Counted from the stretch's first letter, positions 44,516-55,400 are shown. The stretch is 64,000 nucleotides of DNA from Guillardia theta CCMP2712 (GCF_000315625.1 NW_005434638.1:526121-590120); one strand, 5' to 3'. Made by a program: numbers and translations. The notes: a model not told the origin generated them from the letters alone.

Positions 44516-44827
44516 ATGAAGATGATGATCACGAGATGGTTGAGGTCGAGGGACTTTATCATTGAGGACGGTTTCGACTTGCCCAACGGCTTGAGCATCA
44601 GGTATCACACTGTCTACAACGAGGGGAGCGGTGTCATGCTATTGGAGATTCAAGCCAGGGACCTGGTCTTCGAGCAGCGACAAGAGCTTGGCAGGCCCTG
44701 CAAGAGGAAGAGTGGCCAGCAGGATGAGTTGGAAGGAGGAGGAACTCCGTCGAATGTAGAGAGTTGGGGTGCAGGAAAGGATGCTACAATGTTGAACACT
44801 TGTTCTATGATGGAGGTTGACGAGTAG
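44516..44827 (+). pseudogene. Frame-shifted continuation of the 43971 ORF
   Basis: Begins just after the previous stop in another frame; MMITRWLRSRDFIIEDGFDL and LSIRYHTVYNEGSGVMLLEI look like real globular protein sequence; Lys/Gly-rich end. Most simply the C-terminal part of the same broken gene. It marks the right end of the virus-like block at about 44830. Confidence 0.4.
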
Positions 44828-45118
44828 CAGCAGAAGAGGGACAAGGATAGCTGAGGAGATGTCGCCAAACTGAAGTCCTCCTCTTTCATGGTGGGACGCG
44901 ATCGCTTTTCGTGCGGTGAAACATGCTGTAGCCCCATGATCTCAGGACTGCCTGTTCCCCACGGGTGAGCTGAGGGTAGCTCCTACATAGCTACCTCTCC
45001 TCGAGGAAGATGTAAAGTTGTCGAGTAAAGGCGCGATCATGTTCCAGTGGTTCTCATAATTCCATGACATACAAAACCGCCTCTTGCATGGCAGAGGACA
45101 GGACCTGTTGGGAAACAT

Positions 45119-46158
45119 CTACTTGAGGGTCCCGACGAGCTCATATTTGCCAGAGAAGAAGCTCTCCCAGTCGTTCAAGCTGCTTCCTCTTCAGCACCAC
45201 CGCCAGTGAACTCAACCGCCCTCACCTTGAGATCTCGCTCGGGGTGAAGTCATCAATGGAAGGATCCTTTTCATCTGCAGCATTCCCATGAGCTTTCCGA
45301 TGTGGAGATTCCTCCTTGCTTCTGCCCCCTCGTGCCTGCACTCCTTCTCCTCCTCCTCCTCCCTCCTCCTTCATCCTCCCCCTACCTCTTTCTCCTTCCT
45401 TCTTCCCTGCCCTGTCTGCGTGCTGCCGTCCCCTCGTGCCTCACGATTGTTCCCTCTTCCTTTCTCTCCTTGTACCTTCCCCCTGCCGTTCCTCCCTGCT
45501 CACCTGGCTTCACTTGTGCCTTCCCGAGCATGCGCGATGCATCTCTACCAGCAAACGCAGCGTACGGTCCCCCAGGGCCTGTGAGATCTTTTCACGACAA
45601 GCGAGAAGGGAGCATGCGACCGACCGTAGAATCCTCCTCCCTTAGTCACGTCGTACACATTTCCCTGCAGCTGCGCTCACCGTCTGCAAGATCCATCTAG
45701 AACATGACCTTGATGCCGATGAGGATGGGCTTCAATGGGTTCTGAACCAGGGAACCGCGGAGGAGAACGTTGGCGAGTCAGAATATGTGCGAAAACGATG
45801 AGAGCATGCTGTTCTCACCGAGCCATTGTACTTGAAGAGCTCGTCCTTGGTGTACGCCTTGCCCTTCACCAAGGGCTCCAGCTGCTTCTTCTTCCTCTTG
45901 TCTCTATCGTCCTCTACCTCTTTGGGTGCTAGCCACCTACGCACGAGCAAACCAACGGGATGAGATACGAAGGAGCGACTGATAAGGCAGGGTCACCTCG
46001 CAAGCAAGTAGATAGTGCATAGAGATATTGTCACAGTGATCTGCCAGGAAGGTTTCATCGTGCTTGTCAAGATAAGTTCAATTGTTGAGCCTCACCTCAG
46101 AGCCCTTGATGCTTTCCCTGAAGTGATGAAAGAGGCTGATGAAAGGCCCGAATACCAT
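45119..46158 (-). CDS. Membrane-associated progesterone receptor-like (MAPR) cytochrome b5-type protein
   Basis: MAPR proteins bind heme non-covalently and assist P450s and sterol metabolism in ER membranes. Minus-strand exons with agreeing phases: MVFGPFISLFHHFRESIKGS (ATG 46158), a membrane segment ITVTISLCTIYLLAR, then WLAPKEVEDDRDKRKKKQLE to YTKDELFKYNGS, NPLKPILIGIK, GNVYDVTKGGGFYG, then GPGGPYAAFAGRDASRMLGK, the MAPR hallmark, then DEKDPSIDDFTPSEIS, and SLNDWESFFSGKYELVGTLK with stop 45119-45121. The tyrosines expected near the heme (VYDV, FYG, GPYA) are present. A P450 gene lies about 850 bp away on the same strand; MAPRs are known P450 partners, but co-function is only inference. Confidence 0.88.
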
Positions 46159-47002
46159 CTCCCTGCTCGTACAAGACTCAGCACATAGATCATGGCTCAT
46201 GGAAAACTCTCTGGTGTCTCGATTGCTCTCCTTAGAAACGATCTAGTGCGCTTTGTTTGTTAGTTTGTACCCCTCGATGGACGTGTTTTCAATGCTTGCC
46301 CTGTCCTACGTCAACAAACCTCAAAGATGACAGCAATGAGTGTACAAACATCATCTCATGCATACATACAAAAGAAAGGACTCTCCTCCAACCTCCTCAA
46401 CTCTGCCTCGTTCACCCTGGCCATTCCCATCTTGCGTCCTCCTCTCGCCTTCCGACATACACTCTGAAGCTCTGAAGCAGGTATGCTTTGGACCACCCTG
46501 TGATGGACTTTGGGTATCCACCCCTCCAGTTCCAAGTCCAAATTAAAATAGGGAAAATGGGTACCCCTACCCCAATACAATATCCACCCCACCCATTCTA
46601 CCCCCCCCACTCCTGATTGTCCTCGTAAATTCTACCCGACTCTGGAATAGGTCTTGTGTCCCTTATGAAGTTATCTACCACGTAAACTTTGTCACGATGA
46701 ACGGTCCGTGAAGATGTTTGCCTTGAGAAGTACAATGAGGGATTGAACGTAAGGTGGGCTTTCGGAGTTGTTGAATAGATAAGATTCCTCTTGTGAGTTA
46801 TGCGGTGCCAGGAGCTTTGTTGATGAGGAAGGGATATCTGAATGGGGAAACGACATCAGTCAGATGGGATGTTGAAGTAGAAGAGCAAGGTCAAGCTTGG
46901 ATGAGACGCGAAAAGATGAGGCGAACCGTGGGAAACCGTGCTACTCAAATCGTTGTATCTTGCTCTGGTTCCCCGCAACAAAATGTTAACTTGCTTGTAT
47001 AT
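46159..47002. other. Intergenic between MAPR and P450 genes
   Basis: No gene supported. Around 46510-46610 is a patch of CCACCCC and ACCCCTACC words that also appear near 5570-5660 and 48620-48690; it may be a minor dispersed repeat. Confidence 0.5.
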
Positions 47003-48553
47003 TCACACCAGCATCTCACGGAGAATTGGGCTGCTTACTCTCTTGACAATCATGTTGAGGTGTGAAGGATACATCGTTATCTTCCACTCCGGCGTGACTT
47101 CGGGGGATTGAGGGTCGAGATCCAGATCGAAGTTCTGCACAATCGTGGCCAAGGTTGCCATCATCTCCTTCTCCGCAAAGCCCCTGCCGATGCATTGCCT
47201 GGAGCCAGAGAGGAATGGAATCCAGTGAAAGGGATGTGCTTCAGGTTTGGCAGAGCTAGCTCCAAGCCATCGCTCGGGCCAGAAGTCATCCGGTCTCTCC
47301 CAGAGATCAGGATGCCTTCCGAGGACGAAGGGAGAGAGCACGATCGTAGTGCCTTCTGGGATCTTGTAACCGGACAACACTTCCTCTCGTGTTGTTATTC
47401 TGACTGTGAGAGGAGCTGTCGGGTACATCCTGAGAGTTTCTTTCATGGTGGCGAACAGGAGTGGAAACTCCTTGTCCTGAAGCTGCCTCATCGTCGGCGA
47501 CTTTCCTTTGAGCTTCCGGAACAGTTCACCTCGGAGTTTCTCGCGGAATCCTGGATTCTTGGCCAGGAGGAAGAGAGCCCAGCTCAAAGCATTGCTAGTC
47601 GTTTCATGTCCTGCAAGCATGAAGGTCTGCACATTGTTTGCAAGCTCTGCATCGGTCAAGCCCTGACCCGATTTTGCTCGAGCCTTGATCATAAGGCTCA
47701 GTAGGTCGTCGTCGACAGCAACGCCAGCCTTGATCTGGGAGTGACGCTCCTGAACCACTCTCCTCACAGTACCGCGAAGAGTCTCAGTGGCTTTGTTTGC
47801 CTGAATGATGATGGGGAGTGGGAGATACTCGAGAATTGGAAACATCCGCAGAATGATTGTTCGAAGGCTCAGGCCCCCCATTGGCATGATATCCTGGAAG
47901 GCATCTCGGACCACAGATTTCCCTCCCTCAACCGACTGAAAGTCAAACCCGAAAGCCGAAAGTCCAATCACGTCCAAGGTAAGATGAGAGACCTCCTTCT
48001 TGATGTCCAGCACGAGGGGTTGCCCCTGGGGTTGAGATGCACAGAGGTTTTCCCACTTTTTCACAAGTTTCTCAGTGACAGAAACAAAGACGGGGTAGAT
48101 CTTGGTGATGGCTTCGAAGTGAAAGGCTTCGCTGATGATTCTCCTCTGTCGAGCATGGTCATCGCCTTCAATCACCAGCAATCCTTCTCCTGCGACCCTA
48201 CGGACCAGGGTGATCTCTCGAGTCGGTTTTGGGAATTGCCTGGGGTTGGTGACAAGGACATACTTCATATCCTCAGGATCGGTGATTAGCACCCTGAAAT
48301 TCATTCCAAAGCTTCTGTAGCAGACAATCTTGCCGTATTGTCGAGTCCAATTTAGCTCGCAGGAGCATGGGGAGCTGCCTCTCAAGGTACTGTACATTCC
48401 AAGGAAGAAGGAGGAGGCCTTGGGTCCCGGGATGGGATTGAGGATGATCGCTCTTCTTATGCACTTGTAGGCAAAGACTGAGAAGCGGAGGAGGCGGTAG
48501 CTGCCATACGCTATGGCAAGCGCGCGCACCCCTCCCCACACAGAAACCTGCAT
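47003..48553 (-). CDS. Cytochrome P450 monooxygenase
   Basis: 516 aa in one exon, normal P450 length. N-terminal hydrophobic anchor (LAIAYGSYRLLRFSVFAY) followed by the proline-rich hinge LNPIPGPKA. I-helix oxygen motif AGHETTSNALSW; K-helix ETLR in MKETLRMYPTAPL; PERW in DFWPERWLG; heme loop FLSGSRQCIGRGF with the Cys thiolate ligand, fitting FxxGxRxCxG. All invariant positions are intact. Most like the CYP3/CYP4/CYP97 type microsomal P450s; substrate cannot be read. Lack of introns contrasts with the intron-rich neighbours and may mean retroposition or late gain. Start ATG 48553. Confidence 0.95.
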   Translation of the reverse strand: MQVSVWGGVRALAIAYGSYRLLRFSVFAYKCIRRAIILNPIPGPKASSFFLGMYSTLRGSSPCSCELNWTRQYGKIVCYRSFGMNFRVLITDPEDMKYVLVTNPRQFPKPTREITLVRRVAGEGLLVIEGDDHARQRRIISEAFHFEAITKIYPVFVSVTEKLVKKWENLCASQPQGQPLVLDIKKEVSHLTLDVIGLSAFGFDFQSVEGGKSVVRDAFQDIMPMGGLSLRTIILRMFPILEYLPLPIIIQANKATETLRGTVRRVVQERHSQIKAGVAVDDDLLSLMIKARAKSGQGLTDAELANNVQTFMLAGHETTSNALSWALFLLAKNPGFREKLRGELFRKLKGKSPTMRQLQDKEFPLLFATMKETLRMYPTAPLTVRITTREEVLSGYKIPEGTTIVLSPFVLGRHPDLWERPDDFWPERWLGASSAKPEAHPFHWIPFLSGSRQCIGRGFAEKEMMATLATIVQNFDLDLDPQSPEVTPEWKITMYPSHLNMIVKRVSSPILREMLV

Positions 48554-49184
48554 TTGCGAGCACCAAGAACAGAGACCCTACCCCTACGTTGAAGAGACCA
48601 GAATGCTTGTATTGATTGATCACCCATCCTTTTCCCTACAATGACCCCACCTTATTCCAATCAAAACATCAACGTGTACCCCTACAAATCCTAGTGACAA
48701 CCCACGGCCCTGCCCAAGGCGGAAGGATGAACCTTCACTTTTAAAAAAGCTATTTTAACTGCCCACAGTCGCAATAGTGAGTAAATGTTTAGTCAACAGC
48801 TGAGCGCTGGGCCGGTACTACGGTACTATAGTACTATGATCGGCGCCGACAGAGTCGATGAGGGCCGAGAAGCCTTGAAGCCTTCACTGAAGCCGGCGGC
48901 CCGCCCGCGCCGCTGCCCGGCCCAGTCCGATCGGAACCGTCGTAACTTAGTACGGTAACGAGTACGGCACGGTCCGATCCGGCCCGGCCGTCACTGGCCC
49001 AGGCCCTCAGGCTGCCGCCAGTCACTCAGGGCCCCGCGGCTCACCGGGCCTTGAAGCCGCGATGATGATCTACAAGTTATCAACGAATACGTAGTTTGCC
49101 CTCAGAAGCCTGAGTTCAACTTTAGATCTTTCTTCGATCTTCAATAAACTTGAACTTTTACACAACTGAAAGAACCTCCCCATA
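48554..49184. other. Intergenic, GC-rich repeat
   Basis: 48830-49040 is a GC-rich block (GGCCCGCCCGCGCCG, CCGGCCCGGCCG) with palindromic GTACTATAGTAC at about 48824; similar patches occur at 5.7, 7.4 and 9.6 kb. No coding signal. Confidence 0.5.
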
Positions 49185-49208
49185 AGGCCGGACGTTAGCG
49201 CAAGGGGT
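49185..49208 (+). repeat. Left terminal inverted repeat
   Basis: 24 bp, perfect inverse of 50118-50141; preceded by TA. Confidence 0.92.
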
Positions 49209-49249
49209 GCAGAATAAAATGTATTTGTTTTCCCTCACAATTTCTCAAA

Positions 49250-49451
49250 AACGTGGCATTAGCGGTTAGGAAAATTTGAATAATATTCCGTAACGGCTAT
49301 TTCTGGGGGAAAACAATACCTTGTTTTCCCCCAGATGAAGATGTTTTCCCGAGCACTGTTGTGAGCGTTACCGCCTGTTCAAATTGGACTTGAATGGAGA
49401 CCGTGAAAAAAAACTTGCCACCGGGCCTCGATACGCCGCTAATGCCACGTT
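49250..49451. repeat. Nested foldback unit with 16-bp inverted repeats
   Basis: AACGTGGCATTAGCGG at 49250-49265 is perfectly inverted at 49436-49451. Between them lies a 13-bp perfect hairpin (CTGGGGGAAAACA) with a 6-base loop. Possibly a second, older element inside the 957-bp element. Confidence 0.75.
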
Positions 49452-49453
49452 CT

Positions 49454-49491
49454 TTTACTCAAAGTTAAGTTAAAAATCAGTACGAGGACAA
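49454..49491 (+). repeat. Dispersed 38-bp repeat, copy 2
   Basis: One mismatch to 7454-7491; located just inside the nested foldback's right arm within the 957-bp element. Confidence 0.85.
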
Positions 49492-49859
49492 TCAGGAGAG
49501 TCGAGGAGGCTTGACCGGGCCGCTGACACTGTCGCACAGGCCAAACGGCGAGAAGAGAAAAGACAGCGAGAACCAAACCCAATCCTGCCGACTGCTGTCC
49601 CCCAAACTTAACTGATACCTTCACTTAACGGCGCGCAGGACAAGTCCCCCGCGCGGCCATGCCAGCGATGTCGCGGTGGCCGCCGCCGAAGGAATGAGAC
49701 GCATACCGGGATGCACCCGCGATGATGGCAGCGTAGGACAGGGAGGCCTTGAGCTGACGGAAGATCCTGGACCGAATGCGTTTGCAAGTCGGATCACTCG
49801 GCTCACCTGAGACGTCTTGCGAGGCCGAGAGACCATCCAGCGCTGCCGTTTCCTTGTTC

Positions 49860-50025
49860 CGAAGTTCGCCGAGCGATCCGCCAGCCACCACAGAAAGCGC
49901 AACGCATCGTCCTGCAAGAGGCCATCAGTGCTGGCGATGATGGGAAGAAAGGCCTTTGGCGGGACGTGCTGAGCATATGCATTACGATGCCCTCGGATCT
50001 TCCGCTGTGCTGCCGCTTGAAGTTT
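49860..50025 (-). mobile_element. Retroelement C-terminal fragment (antisense copy)
   Basis: Reading the minus strand gives HVPPKAFLPIIASTDGLL and DALRFLWWLADRSA, preceded by AQRKIRGHR. The 32.3-32.5 kb fragment on the plus strand gives HHPPKAFLPFTAGTDGLL, DALRFLWYLANHHGA and AQQKISDHR at matching distances. The two are homologous but well diverged, so they come from different members of the element family. Confidence 0.75.
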
Positions 50026-50117
50026 GCTCTCGGAGCGAGGTCCGGTATTCCATCATTGTCAGCCACGTTCTATTGTACACAGCGATTTTGAATGCCCGTG
50101 CAAAACAACCTAAATTT

Positions 50118-50141
50118 ACCCCTTGCGCTAACGTCCGGCCT
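50118..50141 (-). repeat. Right terminal inverted repeat
   Basis: 24 bp, perfect inverse of 49185-49208; followed by TA. Confidence 0.92.
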
Positions 50142-50330
50142 TAGTGAACCCGGCCCGGGCCTAAACTATCCAACTCCCGAAACTTTGCGCCGAACTTAAA
50201 CTTCTTACTTCAAATCTAAAGCGATCTAAAGTCGCTTTCATTACTCTGAGGCGCGCCCACAACCTACCCCCTAAATGGAACAAGGTTGAAGATTTTTCAA
50301 ATTTCATCAGGATTTTTGCAAAAATATTAA

Positions 50331-52480
50331 GTGTTCCAGAACACGTTTCGTCGAACAAGGCGAGAGACGGGGGAGGAGCGAGCCAAGGTTGAGGTTGAGG
50401 AGGAGGCCCCACAAGCAAGTGGTCAACGGGAGGCCCACCAAGACCATTTTGTAGAGTTGGATCAGCTACACAATCATGGGAGGAGAAACCAGCTTCGCGA
50501 GAAGCAGAAGCAGCTTCCCAAGAGGAACAAGGATCCGCATCGCAAGGAGGAGGGGGAGGAGGGGGAGGAGGGGGAGGAGGGGGAGGAGGAGCTTCGCAAG
50601 AAGAGGGAGCAGCTTCACAAGGAGAAGGAGGAGGAGCTTCGCAAGAAGGAGGAGGAGCTTCGCAAGAAGGAGGAGGAGCTTCGCAAAAAGGAGAAGCTTC
50701 GCAAGAAGAGGGAGCAGCTTCGCAAGAAGAGGGAGCAGCTTCACAAGGAGAAGGAGGAGGAGCTTCGCAAAAAGGAGGAGGAGCTTCGCAAGAAGGAGAA
50801 GCTTCGCAAGAAGAGGGAGCAGCTTCGCAAGGAGAGAGAGGAGCAGCTTCGCAAAAAGGAGGAGGAGCTTCGCAAGAAGGAGGAGGCCCAGCTCCGCAAG
50901 GAGAACCTGGTTTTGAGGCAGATTCCGTCATCTGTAGAGCGAGGGATAGCTTGGGAGGAGTCAGAGGCGGGGCTTGATCGCATGGGCTTTTGCGAGCAGA
51001 GAAAGTGCTTCCGCCTCGATAGCTCGTACTTATCGATGGATGCAAGCCATGTCAGCAACCAGGAGCTTTTTCTCTACTGCCGAGAAGCCTTCACGAAGCA
51101 GCAGAGCTTCCTGAGAGAGCGAGTGCTGGAGCAAGGCGCTCTGGGCTGGATCCAAGGGCCGCCAGGTACAGGGAAGACGACTACGACGCTAGCGTTCTGC
51201 CTGTCGCTGGACATGAAAGAGTGGATGGTGACTTTTCTCAGGCTGAAGCCTGTACACATCTACTGCATGCAAGTGGTGGACGGGAGGCGAAGATTTTGCA
51301 AGATCTTGTATAGCTCTGCAGCTGAGGGGTGACGGGAGGCTTTTGCAGGGCGCGAGGGCAAGAAGCATGTGGTAGTACTAGATGGTTTCCTGAGACAGCA
51401 AGAAACTCATCAAGGCGTGTATCGGAGTGTCTGGTATGGCGTGATGCAGACCAGCAACATCGACGGCTGGCTGTCGTAACATCGATGTCATCTCGGGGGA
51501 AGGTGTACATAGAGTGGGATCAAGAAATGAAGCTTGAGACGCATAAGGTTGTTTCCTGGACGCTCGATGAGTACCTGCAGGCGGTGCAGCACGACGAGCT
51601 GTATGAGCAAGTGAAGCCCTTCTTGGAGATGGATGTGGAGGTAGGATGGATGCTAATCACGACATGGGATGGGCAAGAGACGAGAGAGGAGCGGGTCGCA
51701 AGGAAGTACTATCTCGCCGGGGGCTCATGTCGGTTCATGTTCCAGACAACCGTGGCCAATGTGAAAAAGGCATTGGACGACGCCATTGAGAGTGGTACGA
51801 ACCTGGAGACCGTCCTCCAGGGCAACGTAGGAGAGTTTTCGCCGCAAGCTATCAACCGGTTGATAGCATACGTCGAGTTTGGAAGTAAGAGAAGCTGGTT
51901 GCCAGTGAGCAAGTATGTTGCAAGTACGCTTGCGGCGCGTACTGCAGAATCGACTTTGAGGCAGTTGGCTCTTAGTTATGGCATTGGAAATCCGGGCGTG
52001 AAGGAAAGTCTTTTCGAGATGCTTTTCTTCAAGAAGATGGAAGAAACAGGGTTGAGTGTGACTTACCGTGGCCCGAGACAGACCGAGAGCTGGGATCGAT
52101 GTCTTGTGGTGAATTTCTCATCATTGCAAGGCATCAAGACGCTTCCTGCGCAAAATACGTGCTTGAGGCCCATTAGCGCGTTTCAGGGAGGATATGACGC
52201 AGTGATGGTCGACCAAGAGAAGCGGAAGGTGATGTTTGTACAAGCAACGATCGCACAGAAACACTCTTTCAAACTCTCTTTCTTCTTGAAGGCTCTGAAA
52301 GCGCTTAACATCCCGGAAGGTGGGGGGTGGAAGGTGGAGGTTGTTTTCCTGATTCCGGTTGAGGAGCTTGCAAGGTTTGAGATCAAACCCATCGAAGACA
52401 GCGGGGCGCTAAAGGATTACGAATGGAAGAGAGGAGAGGAGGAAATGCAAGCAGAAGTAGCAGGGATTTCTATCTTGTAG
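50331..52480 (+). pseudogene. Crinkler/RHS-type NTPase-nuclease gene, broken
   Basis: An N-terminal charged coiled coil (repeats of EELRKKEEELRKKEKL) is followed by RHS/Crinkler-like order: GWIQGPPGTGKTTTTLAFCL (Walker A, about 51150-51205), MVTFLRLKPVHIY, Walker B-like HVVVLDGF (about 51371-51394), TSMSSRGKVYIEWDQE, SWTLDEYLQAV with YEQVKPFLEM, and a C-terminal restriction-endonuclease-fold core GGYDAVMVD ... VMFVQATIAQKHS (about 52189-52265), where the usual ExK is QxT as in many CR nucleases. The frame is broken by TGA at 51330-51332 and by a one-base shift just before TAA 51477-51479; homology resumes in the next frame to the stop at 52480. No ATG is found at the left end. A pseudogene or two sequence errors. 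Confidence 0.7.
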
Positions 52481-55400
52481 TCAGGGAGATCCTTAGAGAG
52501 GAGAGGTCACATGCCGAAGAACATCGTTTCTTGAGGCACGCATGGAGGTAGCCAAACCCCTTCACAGTTATGCGGCTGATGTTTGTGAAGAGTAAAGTCT
52601 CGGACATGTGAAGAACAGGCTTTCACTGGTCATGTTGTTCCAATCGAGACGCAGCAGTTCTTCGTCATCCGTCTCCTTTCATGCCGAGGCTGAGAGCCAA
52701 GTGCCTACTTGTCATTGAAGCTGGTGCCCAGATGACTTTATTCGTGCTCGCGCCGGCGCAAGGCACACTCAAACATCTACTCGAGCGTTTGTCCGTTGAG
52801 GGTACTCCATGGAAGGCTGCAGCAGGATTCGATGGAAAGGTCGCCACTTTCCGCTCTTCTTTCCTTGCATCATCATTGACACGACGGTGAAGGTTGTACA
52901 CTGCGACTGCAACAAGTTCAAGCAGCTCTGTTCCTATGTGACAGCGTGCTTGCTCTGGTGCTTGCTATCTTTATTTATGACTAGCTGTTTGTCCCGGCGA
53001 TGCCCGGGAAAGAATTGACAAAGTCCGAGGGTTGTTGAAATGCTGGATGTAAATATACACCACGGTTCCATTTTCTCATCAGCACAAACGCATGAGATGA
53101 TCGTGACCGCTTTTAGAGGTGATGCTTGGAAAAGTCTCACACTTCCTCACACCCAACTCGATGTTTAGACACCTGTCTAAACTGAGAATGCACTGTGTTG
53201 CGTGACCCTTCAAAAACTGATCTCTGTTCTGAGTCTCCTCTGCCCAGGAGCATCTGTGTCCTTCCTACACAATTGATCATTCTTCCTTCCTCTTGGATCC
53301 TTCATCATCTGCTCCTCAAAAATTTTATTGTCTTGCTGTCCCTTTCCTCGACTCTTGTCAATACTGATCAATCTGAAAACTGAAATTTTTCTCTTGACCT
53401 GTAAGGATTTTTGCAGTCGTGCATACGAAGGAAATCAATCTTGGAACAATTTAAGCATATTACTCTGTTTTTATGTTGGGTTGCAAATATTCTGAGATTT
53501 GAAGATGAAGCCTCTTGAGGAAAACAAATTCTGCATCCTGCAACTCTGTTCAAAAGGATGATAGAAAAAACATTAAGTTGAGATGTTACCTGACGGAATA
53601 ATATACACAGAACTTGAAGTTCAACATGTTAGCACCACTGCTTAAAAACTGCTGCAAATTCAGTGAGTAAGGTAACGTAGTTCAGTGAATATTAAGTCCC
53701 TACAGAGGAGTGTTCACAATTCGGGAAGAACCTGAACCTAAGTAACTTTCCCAGCCACCGTCACATCTGGAGGAATGGCTGGTTGCTGAGAAGAGTGTCA
53801 TGCAATATAGCCTAACATAACTTCATGCACATCACCTCAGGTCAAAGAAGACCGATATGTCATTTTAATTTCGCTCCTCTTCTGTTTCCGTGCAGATTGG
53901 GGGGGCTGTTTTCCTTCCACTTCTGTCGCCCTGGCGATGCATGCTGTCGCCCTGGCGATGCATGCGATGCGATGCATGCTGTTATGAACATTCAAAACTG
54001 ATGGTTACGTGAAAAGTCCGGCTAGATGCAAGTGGGAACATACCTTGAGAGGGCGGAGCATGAAGGAAAGATGCTGGTGCGCGGACTGCTCGAATTGTTC
54101 AACGAAGTTGGAGTTGACTGAGAACCTTGTAACAAATTCCTGTTCAAATGGAAGAGGTTTTCAGATTTCTTTTTAGAGAGTTTTGTTTTTTTAGCGCCGA
54201 GACCTTCGGTTACAAATTTTGTAGGTGCAAAGGCTCGCAGCCTTGTAGGATATGCACGAAGTAGAGAAGAGAACAAGAGAAGAGAAGAGTAGGTCAGTAT
54301 ATCTGTATCATTCTAATGGTGAGCTCAGGTGCCTCCTTTTGAATAGTGATTCTCCCGATCAGATCCTCAAGAATGTCTGATCAAGGTTCTACCGTCGTTT
54401 CTTGATTGAGATATAACAAATCCTTCAGGTACCGTTGGAGTGTCAAAGAAAGAAAGCTCTAATGAATTCCCACATCATTAGTTCCACCTAACTGAAAACC
54501 TGCACCGCCGGGCACTAGCCCCACAGCCGCCGCGTGACCGGCACGTCACTTAAACTCAAGTCAGAATCTTCAAATTCTGAGTGGCGTCGGTGTCGACCGT
54601 AAACCCTTGCAGACTCGTCAGGGACGCGAATACGAACGGTTGAGGAAAGGATATTGGCAAGAAAAGATATTGGCAACACTTCACAGAATTCCCAGCTACC
54701 AGCAAAGTATCTTTGTCAGCGTTGAGGAATTCATCAGTTGATAGAAGCCTTGGAACATGCTGCGCTCGACGCCGGGATGATTGCGACTGACCTCATCGCC
54801 CTTCAGGAAATTTATACGACAGATGGAACAGTCTTGCCATTACACAGTCGGAGCAATGTGGTACACCGGACCATGGCTCATACCGCACACACAGTGCACG
54901 TGACAGAGAAAAGGTCACCATGTCCAATGTACCACTCCAGTTCAGCATGGGCAGTGTTCCAAGAAATATATCGCTTCACAATCAATAAATCCTTAGATAA
55001 ACAACAAGCAGACTGCTAGCGAGTAACTTCTCTCTGCAGTGACTAATTTTCCGAAACGAAGTGACAGAGATGTAAAGTATCACTTTCGTTCGAACAAGAA
55101 ATGAGTGCAGACACAGCAGCAACTTCGTTGTCCACGTTTCATATCTTGTTATTCCAACTAGCGTGAGAAATAACCTCGATTTTTTTTTCTTTTTGATGGC
55201 GATTTTCAATTGTTGTACGATGCAGGTTATGTCTTGCGCGAGCCATAAAGATATTTGAGAAGTAGTAGCCTGCAAAACCTAGCACACAGAGACAACAAAT
55301 CTTGCAGTTTCCCCATCGTCTTCGGGCAATCAACCGAAATACAAAACTCTGCAGAAAACTATGGTGAAAGACTCAACGACAAGATAGACAACAATGGACC

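Larger units (their letters stand above)
49185..50141. mobile_element. 957-bp element with perfect 24-bp TIRs and TA flanks
   Basis: AGGCCGGACGTTAGCGCAAG begins the left end (49185-49208) and is perfectly inverted at 50118-50141. TA directly flanks both ends (49183-49184 and 50142-50143), as expected for TA target duplication by Tc1/mariner-type transposases. No transposase ORF is present, so it would be non-autonomous. Inside are a nested inverted repeat (49250-49265 / 49436-49451), a perfect 13-bp hairpin (49303-49315 / 49322-49334), the 38-bp dispersed repeat (49454-49491) and an antisense retroelement fragment. Confidence 0.8.

Noticed and set aside
51330-51332. TGA as selenocysteine codon in the CR-type gene
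   Set aside because: The site is not a redox Cys position, and a frameshift follows 140 bp later. Decay or sequence error is simpler.
52981-53010. RTE-type retroelement 3' end
   Set aside because: Only about 30 bp resemble the pattern; no ORF or tandem tail next to it.
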